DNA of 64,000 bases, from NCBI RefSeq assembly GCF_023078495.1, contig NZ_CP095742.1, positions 186,001 through 250,000 of the forward strand, in the 5' to 3' direction. The position numbers were made by a program, and so were the translations under genes. The notes below the pieces were generated by a model that was given only the letters and a program-made list of their open reading frames with translations, made no database searches and had not been told where the DNA came from. Of this stretch, positions 9,061-17,800 are shown piece by piece. Source of the DNA: Luteibacter aegosomatissinici (GTDB lineage: Bacteria > Pseudomonadota > Gammaproteobacteria > Xanthomonadales > Rhodanobacteraceae). Numbering within the stretch: the stretch's first letter is position 1; every line of letters begins with the position of its first letter.

Positions 9061-9537
9061 ATGCCCCTTTCCTGGAATCAACTCACGTGCACGCCCGATA
9101 AAGACGCCATTGACGCCCTCGCTGCGTCGTGGAGCTGGTGCATCGGCGATGCATTCACGCCGCTGCTGTTCACCGCGCTGGGCGATATGTTCTACGAGGC
9201 CGATGAAGGTGGCATTTACTGGCTGAACACCGGTACGGCGGAAGTGGAGCGCGTGGCAGATGACGTGGATGCGTTCAACCAGTTGCTTCGCGAAGAGATC
9301 GCCGATGAATGGTTGCTGCCGCCGTTGATCGAAGCACTGATCGACGCAGGCAAGGTATGCGCCGAAGGCGAATGCTATACGTACGTGACGCTGCCGGTAT
9401 TCGCCGAGGGCGAGTATACGGTTGAGAACTTCAACCCGGTGCCCGCGCGCGAACATTTCGAACTCACCGGTTCAGTGCTGCAGCAGCTGCAGGATGTCCC
9501 CGACGGCACCGACGTCAATATCGACATCACGCACTAG
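9061..9537 (+). CDS. Tdi1-like (DUF1851) protein, orphan immunity candidate
   Basis: Soluble acidic protein of 158 residues. The core FTALGDMFYEADEGGIYWLNTGTAEVERVA, cut here to GGIYWLNTGTAEVERVA, matches the DUF1851 domain found in Tdi1, the immunity protein against the Agrobacterium type VI effector Tde1. The C-terminal part (AREHFELTGSVLQQLQDVPDGTDV) also fits the family. No effector, VgrG, PAAR or other secretion gene lies within the window, so the protein would be an orphan immunity factor or a household relative. A TACAAT hexamer at 9026-9031 could be its -10 element. Confidence 0.7.
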   Translation: MPLSWNQLTCTPDKDAIDALAASWSWCIGDAFTPLLFTALGDMFYEADEGGIYWLNTGTAEVERVADDVDAFNQLLREEIADEWLLPPLIEALIDAGKVCAEGECYTYVTLPVFAEGEYTVENFNPVPAREHFELTGSVLQQLQDVPDGTDVNIDITH

Positions 9538-9543
9538 TGGTGA

Positions 9544-9843
9544 TCAGAAGAAGAAATCGTCTTCACGCTGGTGGCGAATCGCGATGATGGACACGTGGCT
9601 CTTGCCGATGGCGTACAGCGCCACGTATCCGCCTGATCCAAAGGGTACGACCAGCTCGCGATGAAAGGGCATGGTCGGGTCGGCCTTGCGACACGTGAAA
9701 GGAAACTGTTCGAGGATCGCTGTCGCTCCGATGATCGTTTCCAGCGCGCGAGCCGCGGCGTCCGGGCTCACGTCGCGAAGGAAGCTCGTCAATCGGAACA
9801 GGTCATCGCGCGCTTCGTCCGTGTAACGGACCTCGTATCTCAT
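9544..9843 (-). CDS. RelE/ParE-family toxin
   Basis: Small basic protein of 99 residues. It begins YEVRYTDEARDDLFRLTSFL, the ParE fold start, and ends VSIIAIRHQREDDFFF, where the Arg/His positions match the C-terminal strand of ParE/RelE toxins. ParE members poison gyrase and RelE members cleave mRNA; the sequence favours ParE. The start ATG overlaps the stop of the antitoxin gene by four bases, the usual antitoxin-first arrangement. The stop is six bases from the end of the convergent Tdi1-like gene. Confidence 0.8.
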   Translation of the reverse strand: MRYEVRYTDEARDDLFRLTSFLRDVSPDAAARALETIIGATAILEQFPFTCRKADPTMPFHRELVVPFGSGGYVALYAIGKSHVSIIAIRHQREDDFFF

Positions 9844-10115
9844 GCCTTGCCTTTCTTCTGCCCGCTGAGGCCGAGTCGTTCGGCGAGCTCTTTATGTACG
9901 CTTTCAGCCGAGTGGTAGATGCCCGTGCTTTCCGCTTTCGCGTGTGAGGCAAGCCCGCGGGTGATGAAGTCCCGCTGCATGGTGCGGCGTTCGATGGCTT
10001 CAGTCAGGGCGGTCTCCACGAACGAGGAGAGCGTTTCTTCATCGCGCAACACCGACTCTGCGCGCTCGCGGAACGCGGGTTCAACGCGGATCGATGGAAT
10101 CGTTGCCGTTTTCAT
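9840..10115 (-). CDS. Antitoxin of the ParE-type module
   Basis: Protein of 91 residues with an N-terminal ribbon-helix-helix-like start (TATIPSIRVEPAFRERAESVL), then an acidic helix (LRDEETLSSFVETALTEAIE) and a basic tail that would wrap the toxin. I chose the ATG at 10115; seven extra codons upstream would cover the operator region. Such antitoxins repress their own operon by binding a palindrome at the promoter, and one is present 14 bases upstream. Confidence 0.75.
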   Translation of the reverse strand: MKTATIPSIRVEPAFRERAESVLRDEETLSSFVETALTEAIERRTMQRDFITRGLASHAKAESTGIYHSAESVHKELAERLGLSGQKKGKA

Positions 10116-10128
10116 GACGCGCCTCGTG

Positions 10129-10149
10129 CATTGCAATTGCGATGCAATG
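10129..10149. promoter_or_regulatory. Palindromic operator candidate of the toxin/antitoxin operon
   Basis: A perfect inverted repeat, CATTGCA (10129-10135) and TGCAATG (10143-10149), with seven bases between. The 8-base palindrome GCAATTGC lies in its centre (10133-10140). It begins 14 bases upstream of the antitoxin start, where an autorepressing antitoxin would bind. Confidence 0.5.
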
Positions 10150-10183
10150 TAGCACGACGTGTCAAACGCCGTATCGCCCCCGC

Positions 10184-11446
10184 TCAGGCCCGCGAGCAGG
10201 CGGCCGCCCTCGACTCCAGCAGGTGCCGCTCGCGCTCGTTGCGCGTCATGCCCGCTGCCTGCAGGAAGGCCTCGCGGGCGGCGTTGAACTGGCCAAGGCG
10301 AAACAGCAGATCGCCGCGGACGCTGGGCAGGAGGTGGTAGTCCTTCAGTGCCGGCTCGTCGATCAGCGCGTCGACGATCGCCAGGGCAGGGCCCGGACCA
10401 TCGGCCATGGAGACGGCGACCGCACGGTTGAGCTCGACCACGGGCGAGGGCATGACATCCACGAGCTCCGCGTAGAGGCTGGCGATGCGCCGCCAGTCGG
10501 TATCCTCACCGCGCGGTGCGCGGGCATGGCAGGCGGCAATCGCGGCCTGCAGCGCGTACGGTCCGCGGGCGCCACCGAGTCTTTCCGCGCGCTCCAATGC
10601 CGTCAGGCCACGTTGGATAAGCAGGCGATCCCAGCGGCCGCGGTCCTGGTCCATGAGCAGGATGGGTTCGCCATTGGCCCGCGTGCGTGCGCCGGCACGC
10701 GAGGCCTGGATTTCCATCAGCGCGACTAGGCCGTGTACTTCTGCCTCGCGAGGCATCAGCTCGGCGATGATGCGGCCCAGGCGCAGTGCTTCTTCGCACA
10801 GCCCCGGCCGCATCCAGTCCTCACCCGCCGTGGCGGCATACCCTTCGTTGAAGACAAGGTAGACCACGCGCAGCACAGCGACGAGGCGTTCCTTTAACTC
10901 GTCGCCGCGTGGCACTTCGTACACCACGGCTTCACCGGCCAGGGTTCGCTTCGCCCTGACGATGCGTTGCGCCACCGTGGCGTCGGGTACCAGGAACGCG
11001 CGGGCGATTTCATCGGTCGTCAGGCCGCCCAGCAGCCGCAGGGTCAGCGCCACCTGGGCTTCGACCGATAGCGCCGGATGGCAGGCGGTGAAGATCAGCC
11101 GCAGCATGTCGTCGCCGATATCGTCGTCGAGCGCATCGATCAGGGCGTCGTCATGGGATTCCAGCAGGCCTTCCATATCCTGGCCGAGCGCTTCGAGCTT
11201 GCGGCCGGCCATGCGCTCACGGCGGATACGGTCCACCGCGCGGTGCTTCGCCGCCTGGGTCAGCCAGGCGCCCGCGTTGCGCGGCACGCCATCGCGTGGC
11301 CACTGTTCGAGGGCCGCGACCAGCGCATCCTGGGCCAGCTCCTCGGCGAGGTCGAGGTCGCGGACCATGCGGGCGATGGTGGCGATAAGCCGGGGCGATT
11401 CGATTTTCCAGATCGCGTCGATCGCGCGATGAACGTGGTCTGCCAT
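10184..11446 (-). CDS. ECF42-like RNA polymerase sigma factor with C-terminal TPR-like domain
   Basis: Protein of 420 residues, about twice the size of a plain ECF sigma factor. Region 2 is visible as DLDLAEELAQDALVAALEQW, and WLTQAAKHRAVDRIRRE follows. Region 4 is around EAQVALTLRLLGGLTTDEIARAF. The remaining ~240 residues form an Ala/Leu/Arg-rich helical domain with the family sequence YLVFNEGYAA and a TPR-like end. This architecture marks the ECF42 group (older databases: DUF6596 sigma factors), whose genes sit beside DGPF/YCII proteins, as they do here. No anti-sigma factor is present; control is thought to lie in the C-terminal domain. An in-frame GTG at 11464 is an alternative start. 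Confidence 0.85.
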   Translation of the reverse strand: MADHVHRAIDAIWKIESPRLIATIARMVRDLDLAEELAQDALVAALEQWPRDGVPRNAGAWLTQAAKHRAVDRIRRERMAGRKLEALGQDMEGLLESHDDALIDALDDDIGDDMLRLIFTACHPALSVEAQVALTLRLLGGLTTDEIARAFLVPDATVAQRIVRAKRTLAGEAVVYEVPRGDELKERLVAVLRVVYLVFNEGYAATAGEDWMRPGLCEEALRLGRIIAELMPREAEVHGLVALMEIQASRAGARTRANGEPILLMDQDRGRWDRLLIQRGLTALERAERLGGARGPYALQAAIAACHARAPRGEDTDWRRIASLYAELVDVMPSPVVELNRAVAVSMADGPGPALAIVDALIDEPALKDYHLLPSVRGDLLFRLGQFNAAREAFLQAAGMTRNERERHLLESRAAACSRA

Positions 11447-11497
11447 GGCGACGGATGACAGCACCCGTCGCCATGGCAGGCAAGCCGCGCTGCCGCA

Positions 11498-12268
11498 TTA
11501 CGCCAGGGGCGCGAGCAGTTCCTTCATGCTGTAAAGCGGGCGAATCTCCAGCCGGGCGTCGTCGCCATCGGGGAACGGGTAGGTTCGTGCCCACGCGATC
11601 ACGTCATCCAGGCTATCCACCCGCAGTACCCAGAAACCGGCGACCATCTCCTTGATCTCGGCGAACGGGCCATCGAACACCTGTGGCTGGCCCTTGCTGA
11701 AACGCACCCGCCTGGCATGGCGGCTGGAGGAGAGGCCGTTGCCGGCGATGAGGTAACCCGCCTCATGGCCGGCGCGGTTGGCCTCGGCCATCTTGCCCAG
11801 GATTTCGGCGCCGGGGTTCCAGTCGGTTTCACTGCGTTCGTTGGCTTTCAGCATCACCATGTAGCGCGGCCGGTCCGACTCATCCTCGGCGGGGTCACCG
11901 AAGTTGCTGAGCCCACCGGGGCAGCCCACCGGTCGGATCTCGATTTCGGCGTGGCCGTTGGCATCCTCGGCGGGCCAACGCTTTACCCAATCGACGGCGT
12001 CCTCCATCGAGTCCGCTTCGATGATGCTGAAGCCGGCCACCAGTTCCTTCGCTTCGGCGAACGGGCCATCCACGATGACCGGCGTCCTGCCGTCGCGGAA
12101 GCTGACCCGTACCCCTTCACGGCTGGGCTTGAGCCCCTCACCGGCGAGGAACCGGCCTTCCGAGGCCAGCACGTCGCAATACTCCGCCATGGCATCGAGC
12201 AACGGCTGCGTCACGGGCGCACCGGCTTCGGTATCGGCATCCGCCTTACGGACGATCAGGAATCGCAT
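11498..12268 (-). CDS. Tandem DGPF/YCII-domain protein
   Basis: Protein of 256 residues made of two DGPF (YCII-related) domains in a row. Each starts with a MRFLIVRKA- or YMVMLKANE-type strand. Each holds the name-giving VDGPFAEAKELVAGFSI (first copy) or FDGPFAEIKEMVAGFWV (second copy), and ends with a WxxxxP helix and EIRP strand. Most family members have one domain. The function is unknown; YCII proteins may be small enzymes, and the ECF42 sigma factor next door is expected to control them. The start is firm because AGGAGG lies six bases before the ATG. Confidence 0.85.
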   Translation of the reverse strand: MRFLIVRKADADTEAGAPVTQPLLDAMAEYCDVLASEGRFLAGEGLKPSREGVRVSFRDGRTPVIVDGPFAEAKELVAGFSIIEADSMEDAVDWVKRWPAEDANGHAEIEIRPVGCPGGLSNFGDPAEDESDRPRYMVMLKANERSETDWNPGAEILGKMAEANRAGHEAGYLIAGNGLSSSRHARRVRFSKGQPQVFDGPFAEIKEMVAGFWVLRVDSLDDVIAWARTYPFPDGDDARLEIRPLYSMKELLAPLA

Positions 12269-12279
12269 GGGGAGCCTCC

Positions 12280-12741
12280 TCAGGGGCCTTTCTTTTCGCC
12301 GCCGTTCACCATCCACGATACGCCGAAGGCGTCGTCGAGCATGCCGAAACGGTCAGCCCAGAAGGTCTCGCCGACGGGCATGGTGACGGTGCCTTTCTTC
12401 GCGAGCGCGGCGAACACTTTCTCGGCTTCCGCGCCGGTCTCGAAGCCGAGCGCGATGGTGCAGCCCTCCACCTTGCCGCTGTGCTTGAACACCGGCGGGG
12501 TATCGGAACCCATCAGGATGGCATCACCCACCTGCAGGCGGATGTGCATGACCTTCTCGCCCATCCCGGCCATGTCCTCGGGGGACGGACCGCAGCCCTC
12601 GTTCTTCGGCGCATCCGCCGGGGGCGGCGGCATATCCTTGAAGCGGCTGATCATGACGATCTTTCCGCCCAGGGCCTCTTCGTAGAACTTGAACGCTTCT
12701 TCGCAGTTGTCCTTGAAGTGCAGGTAAGGGGTGATGTTCAT
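12280..12741 (-). CDS. VOC-family (PhnB/glyoxalase-like) protein
   Basis: Protein of 153 residues starting MNITPYLHFKDNCEEAFKFY, the hallmark of the PhnB-like subgroup of the vicinal-oxygen-chelate fold. The motifs MHIRLQVGDAILMGSD and FWADRFGMLDDAFGVSW also belong to this subgroup. The metal-binding and catalytic role of PhnB-like proteins is uncertain. It lies between the two DGPF genes with short gaps of 11 and 27 bases, so it belongs to the same sigma-factor-linked cluster. Confidence 0.83.
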   Translation of the reverse strand: MNITPYLHFKDNCEEAFKFYEEALGGKIVMISRFKDMPPPPADAPKNEGCGPSPEDMAGMGEKVMHIRLQVGDAILMGSDTPPVFKHSGKVEGCTIALGFETGAEAEKVFAALAKKGTVTMPVGETFWADRFGMLDDAFGVSWMVNGGEKKGP

Positions 12742-12768
12742 GGCGTGATCCTTGTGTGCGGGGTTGGG

Positions 12769-13197
12769 TTACTGGCGGGCGGCGATCTCGGCGCGCAGGC
12801 GTTCTTCCTGCGCCCGGGCTTCCGGGGTGAATTCGGCACCGAAATCCTCGGCCTCGAATATCTGGCGGATCTCAATCTCGGAGGTTCCGTCCTCGAACGG
12901 GTTGGGGCAGCGCTTCATCCACTCGATCGCCTCGTCCAGCGAGCGCACCTGGATGAGCCAGAATCCGGCGATCAGCTCGCGCGTCTCGGCAAACGGCCCA
13001 TCGATGACCTCGCGACGGTCACCGCTGAAGCGAATGCGTGCACCATCCCTGGTAGGGCGCAGGCCCTCACCGGCCAGCAGTACGCCGGCACGCACCAGTT
13101 CCTCGTTGAAGTTGCCCATGGCGGTGATGAGGGCTTCGCTGGGCATGATGCCCGCCTCGGATGCCTGTGTTGCACGGACCATGACCATGAATCGCAT
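12769..13197 (-). CDS. Single DGPF/YCII-domain protein
   Basis: Protein of 142 residues with one DGPF domain: MRFMVMVRATQASEAG at the start, EVIDGPFAETRELIAGFWLI in the centre and EIEIRQIFEAEDFG at the end, followed by a charged helical tail. The start is supported by GGAGAAGG about six bases upstream of the ATG at 13197. It is the first gene of the minus-strand DGPF-VOC-DGPF-sigma cluster. A 173-base gap without a recognisable gene separates it from the histidine kinase stop at 13371, and it may hold the cluster promoter. Confidence 0.85.
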   Translation of the reverse strand: MRFMVMVRATQASEAGIMPSEALITAMGNFNEELVRAGVLLAGEGLRPTRDGARIRFSGDRREVIDGPFAETRELIAGFWLIQVRSLDEAIEWMKRCPNPFEDGTSEIEIRQIFEAEDFGAEFTPEARAQEERLRAEIAARQ

Positions 13198-13370
13198 CTG
13201 CCTTCTCCTTGCCGGTGGCCGGGACGCTTCCCGGCCTTCATGGGTACGTCGAACGACCCCAGGGCCGATCGACATGGCGGCGGAAAAAATTTATCGCGCC
13301 GGCCCGCGGTGGTAGCGCACCGGGAAGACAGCATGCAGCAGAGGATTCTCAAAGCATGAGCGACGGGCGC

Positions 13371-14423
13371 TCAGGCGTCGGCAAAGCGTCCGTGCGGGTC
13401 GTTCACGCCCGCCTTGCGCCAGGTCTGGGTGGACCCTGTGCGCGCCTCGGCTTCGAAAACACAGTGCACGCCCTCCCGGGCGAACGTCACCTCGGCGCTG
13501 CCGCCGGCCTGCGTAGCCAGCACGCGCTCAATGAAACGGGTGCCGAACCCCCGCTGGACCGGCTGCTCCACGGCAGGGCCTCCCGCCTCCTGCCATTCCA
13601 GCCGCACCGAACGGCGCTCGGGCACATAGGCCCAGTGCAGTGCCACGGTGCCGCCCGGCGCCGACAATGCGCCGTACTTGATGGCGTTGGTCAGTAGCTC
13701 GTGCAAGGCCATGGCGACGGAAACCGCGGGTTCGGGGCGCAGCATCAGCGCGGGCCCATCCAGCTGTACACGGGTGCCATCCGGGTCGTGTGGGGCGACG
13801 GTGGCTTCGACGATACTGCGCAACGCCACCTCCTCCCAGGCTCGGGACACGAGCAGGTCGTGGGCCCCGGCAAGGGCACGCAGCCGGCTCTCGAAGAGGT
13901 CCAGGGACTGCTCCACCGGCCGCTCACCACGGAAACTCTGGATCGCCATGGCCTGGACAACGGCCAGGGTGTTCTTTACCCGGTGGTTGAGCTCGTTGAT
14001 CAGGATGCGCTGGGCACGTTGGGCATCGCGATGGGCCGTGACGTCGATGCAACTGCCCCAGTAGCCGGCGAAATGGCCATCCCGATAGAACGGTGCGCCG
14101 TTATCGAGCATCCAGCAGTACTCGCCGTCCCGCCGGCGCAGGCGGTATTCCATGGAGAAGGGTTCGCGGGCGTCGAACGCACCCGTGTACACGGCAAGGC
14201 AGCCCTGGAGGTCTTCCGGGTGCACGCCTTCGGCCCAGCCGTTGCCCACTTCCTCTTCCATGGTGCGCCCGGTGTAATCCAGCCAGGGCCTGTTGAACCA
14301 GTCGCAGAGCTTGTCCACGCCGGAGCGCCAGATCATGACCGGCGCGAAATCGGCCAACTCGCGAAATTCGCGATCCGAGGTGGCGATGGCCCGCTGGAAG
14401 GGACTGGTGGCGTATTCGCTCAT
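13371..14423 (-). CDS. PAS-domain HWE-type sensor histidine kinase
   Basis: Soluble protein of 350 residues. A PAS domain covers about residues 15-130 (FAPVMIWRSGVDKLCDWFN and YWGSCIDVTAHRDAQRA). The HWE kinase core follows: the phospho-acceptor box NELNHRVKNTLAVVQ with His147, the N-box HELLTNAIKYGALS and the W-x-E motif in LEWQEAGGP that gives the class its name. There is no membrane segment and no partner response regulator nearby. Many HWE kinases with PAS domains sense light, redox or general stress. The bound ligand cannot be told from the sequence. Confidence 0.87.
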   Translation of the reverse strand: MSEYATSPFQRAIATSDREFRELADFAPVMIWRSGVDKLCDWFNRPWLDYTGRTMEEEVGNGWAEGVHPEDLQGCLAVYTGAFDAREPFSMEYRLRRRDGEYCWMLDNGAPFYRDGHFAGYWGSCIDVTAHRDAQRAQRILINELNHRVKNTLAVVQAMAIQSFRGERPVEQSLDLFESRLRALAGAHDLLVSRAWEEVALRSIVEATVAPHDPDGTRVQLDGPALMLRPEPAVSVAMALHELLTNAIKYGALSAPGGTVALHWAYVPERRSVRLEWQEAGGPAVEQPVQRGFGTRFIERVLATQAGGSAEVTFAREGVHCVFEAEARTGSTQTWRKAGVNDPHGRFADA

Positions 14424-14842
14424 CGATTCTCACCGTCGCGGTCCACGCGTCGCCTCCTGATCCCTCGGCGCGGGACATCCATGGTGGTCCGCGCGATCCA
14501 TCGCGCCGGGACCCTTCGCCGCCGACGCGCCGAAGTCAGCCCACGATAACGCGTTTATCACGCGGCGTGCATGGCGCCACGCCGTGGCGTGAGCCCGGTC
14601 ACGCGGGCACGGTTACGTAAGCGATTTCAGAATTACCGTATTGCATTGGCGCGTTGCCCGTGGACGGCCCGAACCCGGTCGTCGATATGTCAGAATCCTG
14701 CCGCCAGCGTGACAGGGGTGACGCGCAGGCTATGTCCGGGGACAACCGCTTGAAGCATGGCCGCGCACTGCGTGGCAGCGGCGGCGTGCACCCCGGGCCC
14801 CTCGGCGGCCAACCGCCCAACATGAAAGGATCGGAACGGAAC
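14424..14842. other. Intergenic region between histidine kinase and A2M gene
   Basis: About 420 bases between two divergent genes. It should contain both promoters, but I could not fix them by eye. The A2M reading frame is open back to 14654 with unlikely sequence, so the region is considered non-coding. A short inverted repeat, GATAA/TTATC (14545-14549 and 14555-14559), is the only local symmetry I saw. Confidence 0.4.
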
Positions 14843-17800
14843 ATGGATCTTCTGCGCTTCCTCGCAATGCTCCCGGTGCGCCTGCTGCGCGGCCTGGGCT
14901 GGCTGCTTGCCTTCCTGCTGCGGCCCATCTTCGGCAACGTGGCCTGGTCTGCACCGGCATGGGTGCCCGCTACCGGCAAGGCCGCGCGCCAGCATCCGCT
15001 GAAGTTCACCGGCACGATCGCCGGTGTCCTGCTCTTGGTGGCAGCGGGGTGGTTTGGCTGGCATTGGTGGGTCAACCGGCCCAAGGCGGCGGAGCCCAAC
15101 CGGATCACGTTCGAGGTGGTCGCACCGGCCGTTACCGATTACAGCGATACGCGCCCGGATATCCATCCGCTGGAAATTCGCTTCTCCGGTTCCGCGGCAC
15201 GCATTGAATCGTTGGGCAAGCCGGTCACGGATGGCATTGCGCTGGAACCCCGGCAGGGTGGCCAGTGGAAATGGCAGGACGACCGTACGCTGGTGTTCAC
15301 CCCCGCCACCGATTGGCCGGTAGGCCGCAAGTTCGAGGTCCGCTTCGACAAGGCAAAGGTTTTCGCCCCGCAGGCGTTGCTTGCCGACGACGAGGCCAGC
15401 TTCAACACCGTGCCGTTCACCGCGCGCGTCACCAACGGGGAGTTCTACCAGGATCCGCAGGATCCAACCCGGCGCAAGACCATCATCCAGTTGGCCTTCA
15501 ACTACCCGGTGGATGCGGCCGAGCTCGAAAAGCGCATTGCGCTTGACCTGCGCGAGCACGACCAGAAGCACGGGAACGACCTGAAGTTCAGCGTCACGTA
15601 CGACGAACACCACCTTAATGCCTTCGTGCACTCCATGCCCCTCCAACTGCCGCGCGATGATGGCGCCGTCGGCATGAAAGTGGCAGATGGCGTACGCAGC
15701 AGCCGCGGCGGCGATGGTACGGAGAAAGCGCTGGAGACCAGCGTTCGGGTACCCGGCCTGTACAGCCTGAAGATCAACGAGATGCAGGCCACCCTGGTCG
15801 ACAACGATCGCTTCGAACCGGAGCAGGTCGTGACCATGGCCTTTGCCAGCGCGGTGAGCGACACCGACCTGGCGAAGCACGTGCGCGCATGGATCATCCC
15901 TAAGGATGCAAAGGCTTTTGGCGCAAGCACCGTGCGTGAGGCGGACCTGCGTGGGTGGGCCTCGGCAAAAGCCGAGGTCGTCCCGACCGAAAACGACTGG
16001 TCGGAGACACAGAGCTTCCGCTTCCATGCCCAGCCTGGTGATCGCCTGTACGTGCGTGTCGAGAAGGGCATGACCTCGTTCGGTGGTTACGTGATGCCGA
16101 ACGCCTATGCGGAGATCCTGCCGGTACCCGAGTACCCGCGCCTGCTCCGTTTCATGTCCGATGGCGCCTTGTTGTCGCTCTCGGGGGACCACCGGGTATC
16201 GATCGTCTCGCGGAACATGCCGGGCCTGCGCGTGGAAGTAGGCCGTGTGCTACCCGATCAGTTGCAGCACCTGGTCACCATGTCGGGGGGTAGCTTTGCC
16301 AAGCCCTACCTGTATGGCATCAGCGAGGACAACATCACCGAGCGCTTCGTGAAGAAGGTGCCTATCGCCGACGAAGGCCCGGGCAAGGCGCATTACGAAG
16401 GGTTCGATGTCGGCCAGTACCTGGCCAGCGGCAAGCGTGGTGTATTCCTGCTCAAGTTGCAGGGCTTCGATCCGGCCCGCGAGAAGGAAATGCGCGAGAA
16501 GGCCATGCAGGCCGCGCGCGAAGCCGCAGGCCGGGAAGCCGGTGGCGATCCGGATGCCGAGGCTGCGGCGGCCGGTGAGCGCTTCGATCGTGAAGGCGGC
16601 TATACGTCGTACGAGTGGCCCAGCGACCAGCGCCTTGTCGTCATCACCGATCTGGGCGTGATCGCCAAGCGCGCCGCCGACGGCAGCCGCGATATCTATG
16701 TGCAGTCGATCCGCAGCGGCCAGCCGGCATTGGGCGCATCGGTATCGATCATCGCCAAGAACGGCACCACCCTGCTCACCCAGGCCACGGGCGCCGACGG
16801 CCACGCGCACTTCGCGGGGCTGGCGGGTTTCCTCCAGGAGAAGGAGCCGGCGATGGTCGTGGTGCGCCAGGGCGAGGATCTCTCGTTCCTGCCGATCAGT
16901 GCTCGCGACCGCCAGCTCGATTTCTCGCGTTTCGACGTGGGTGGCGATGTGAGCCCGGCCAGCGCGGGGCAGCTTTCCGGTTACCTGTTTTCCGACCGTG
17001 GCATCTACCGGCCTGGTGATCAGTTCCACATCGGCCTGATCGTGCGGGCTAGTACGTGGACCCGGAGCGTTGCGGGCATCCCGCTCGTCGCGCAGATCGT
17101 CGACCCACGCGGTACCACGGTGCGCCAGCAACCCGTCACGATGGACCAGGCCGGGTTCGCCGAGCTGGACTACACCACCGCGGAAACCTCGCCCACGGGC
17201 AACTGGACCGTGAACCTGTACATCGCGAAGGACGGCAAACCGTACTCGCAGATCGGTGACACCACCGTACAGGTGAAGGAGTTCCAGCCCGATCGCATGA
17301 AGGTATCTGCAAAGCTTTCCTCTGCCGTGGCCGAAGGCTGGGTGAAGCCGGCGCAACTGAAAGCGCTGGTCGATGTACAGAACCTGTTCGGTACGCCGGC
17401 GGCAGGCCGCCGCGTGGAAGGTTCGCTGACCTTGCGCCCCGCGTTCCCGTCGTTCCCCAGCTATAAGGATTACCACTTCTACGACATCCGCCGCGCGAAG
17501 GATGGCTTCGAAGAGAAGCTGGCCGACCAGAAGAGCGACGACAAGGGGCACGCGGAATTCCCGCTGGACCTTTCCCGCTACGCCGACGCCACGTACCAGC
17601 TCTACTTCCTGGCCAAGGCCTACGAAGCAGAAGGTGGGCGCAGCGTGGCGGCGGCCACCCAGGGCATGGTCTCGTCGAACGACTGGCTGGTGGGCTACAA
17701 GGCGCCGGATAACCTGGACTATGTGGCGCGCGATGCCGTGCGCAGCGTGAACCTGGTCGCGATCAACCCCGAAGCGAAGCGCATGGACCTGGCGGGCCTC

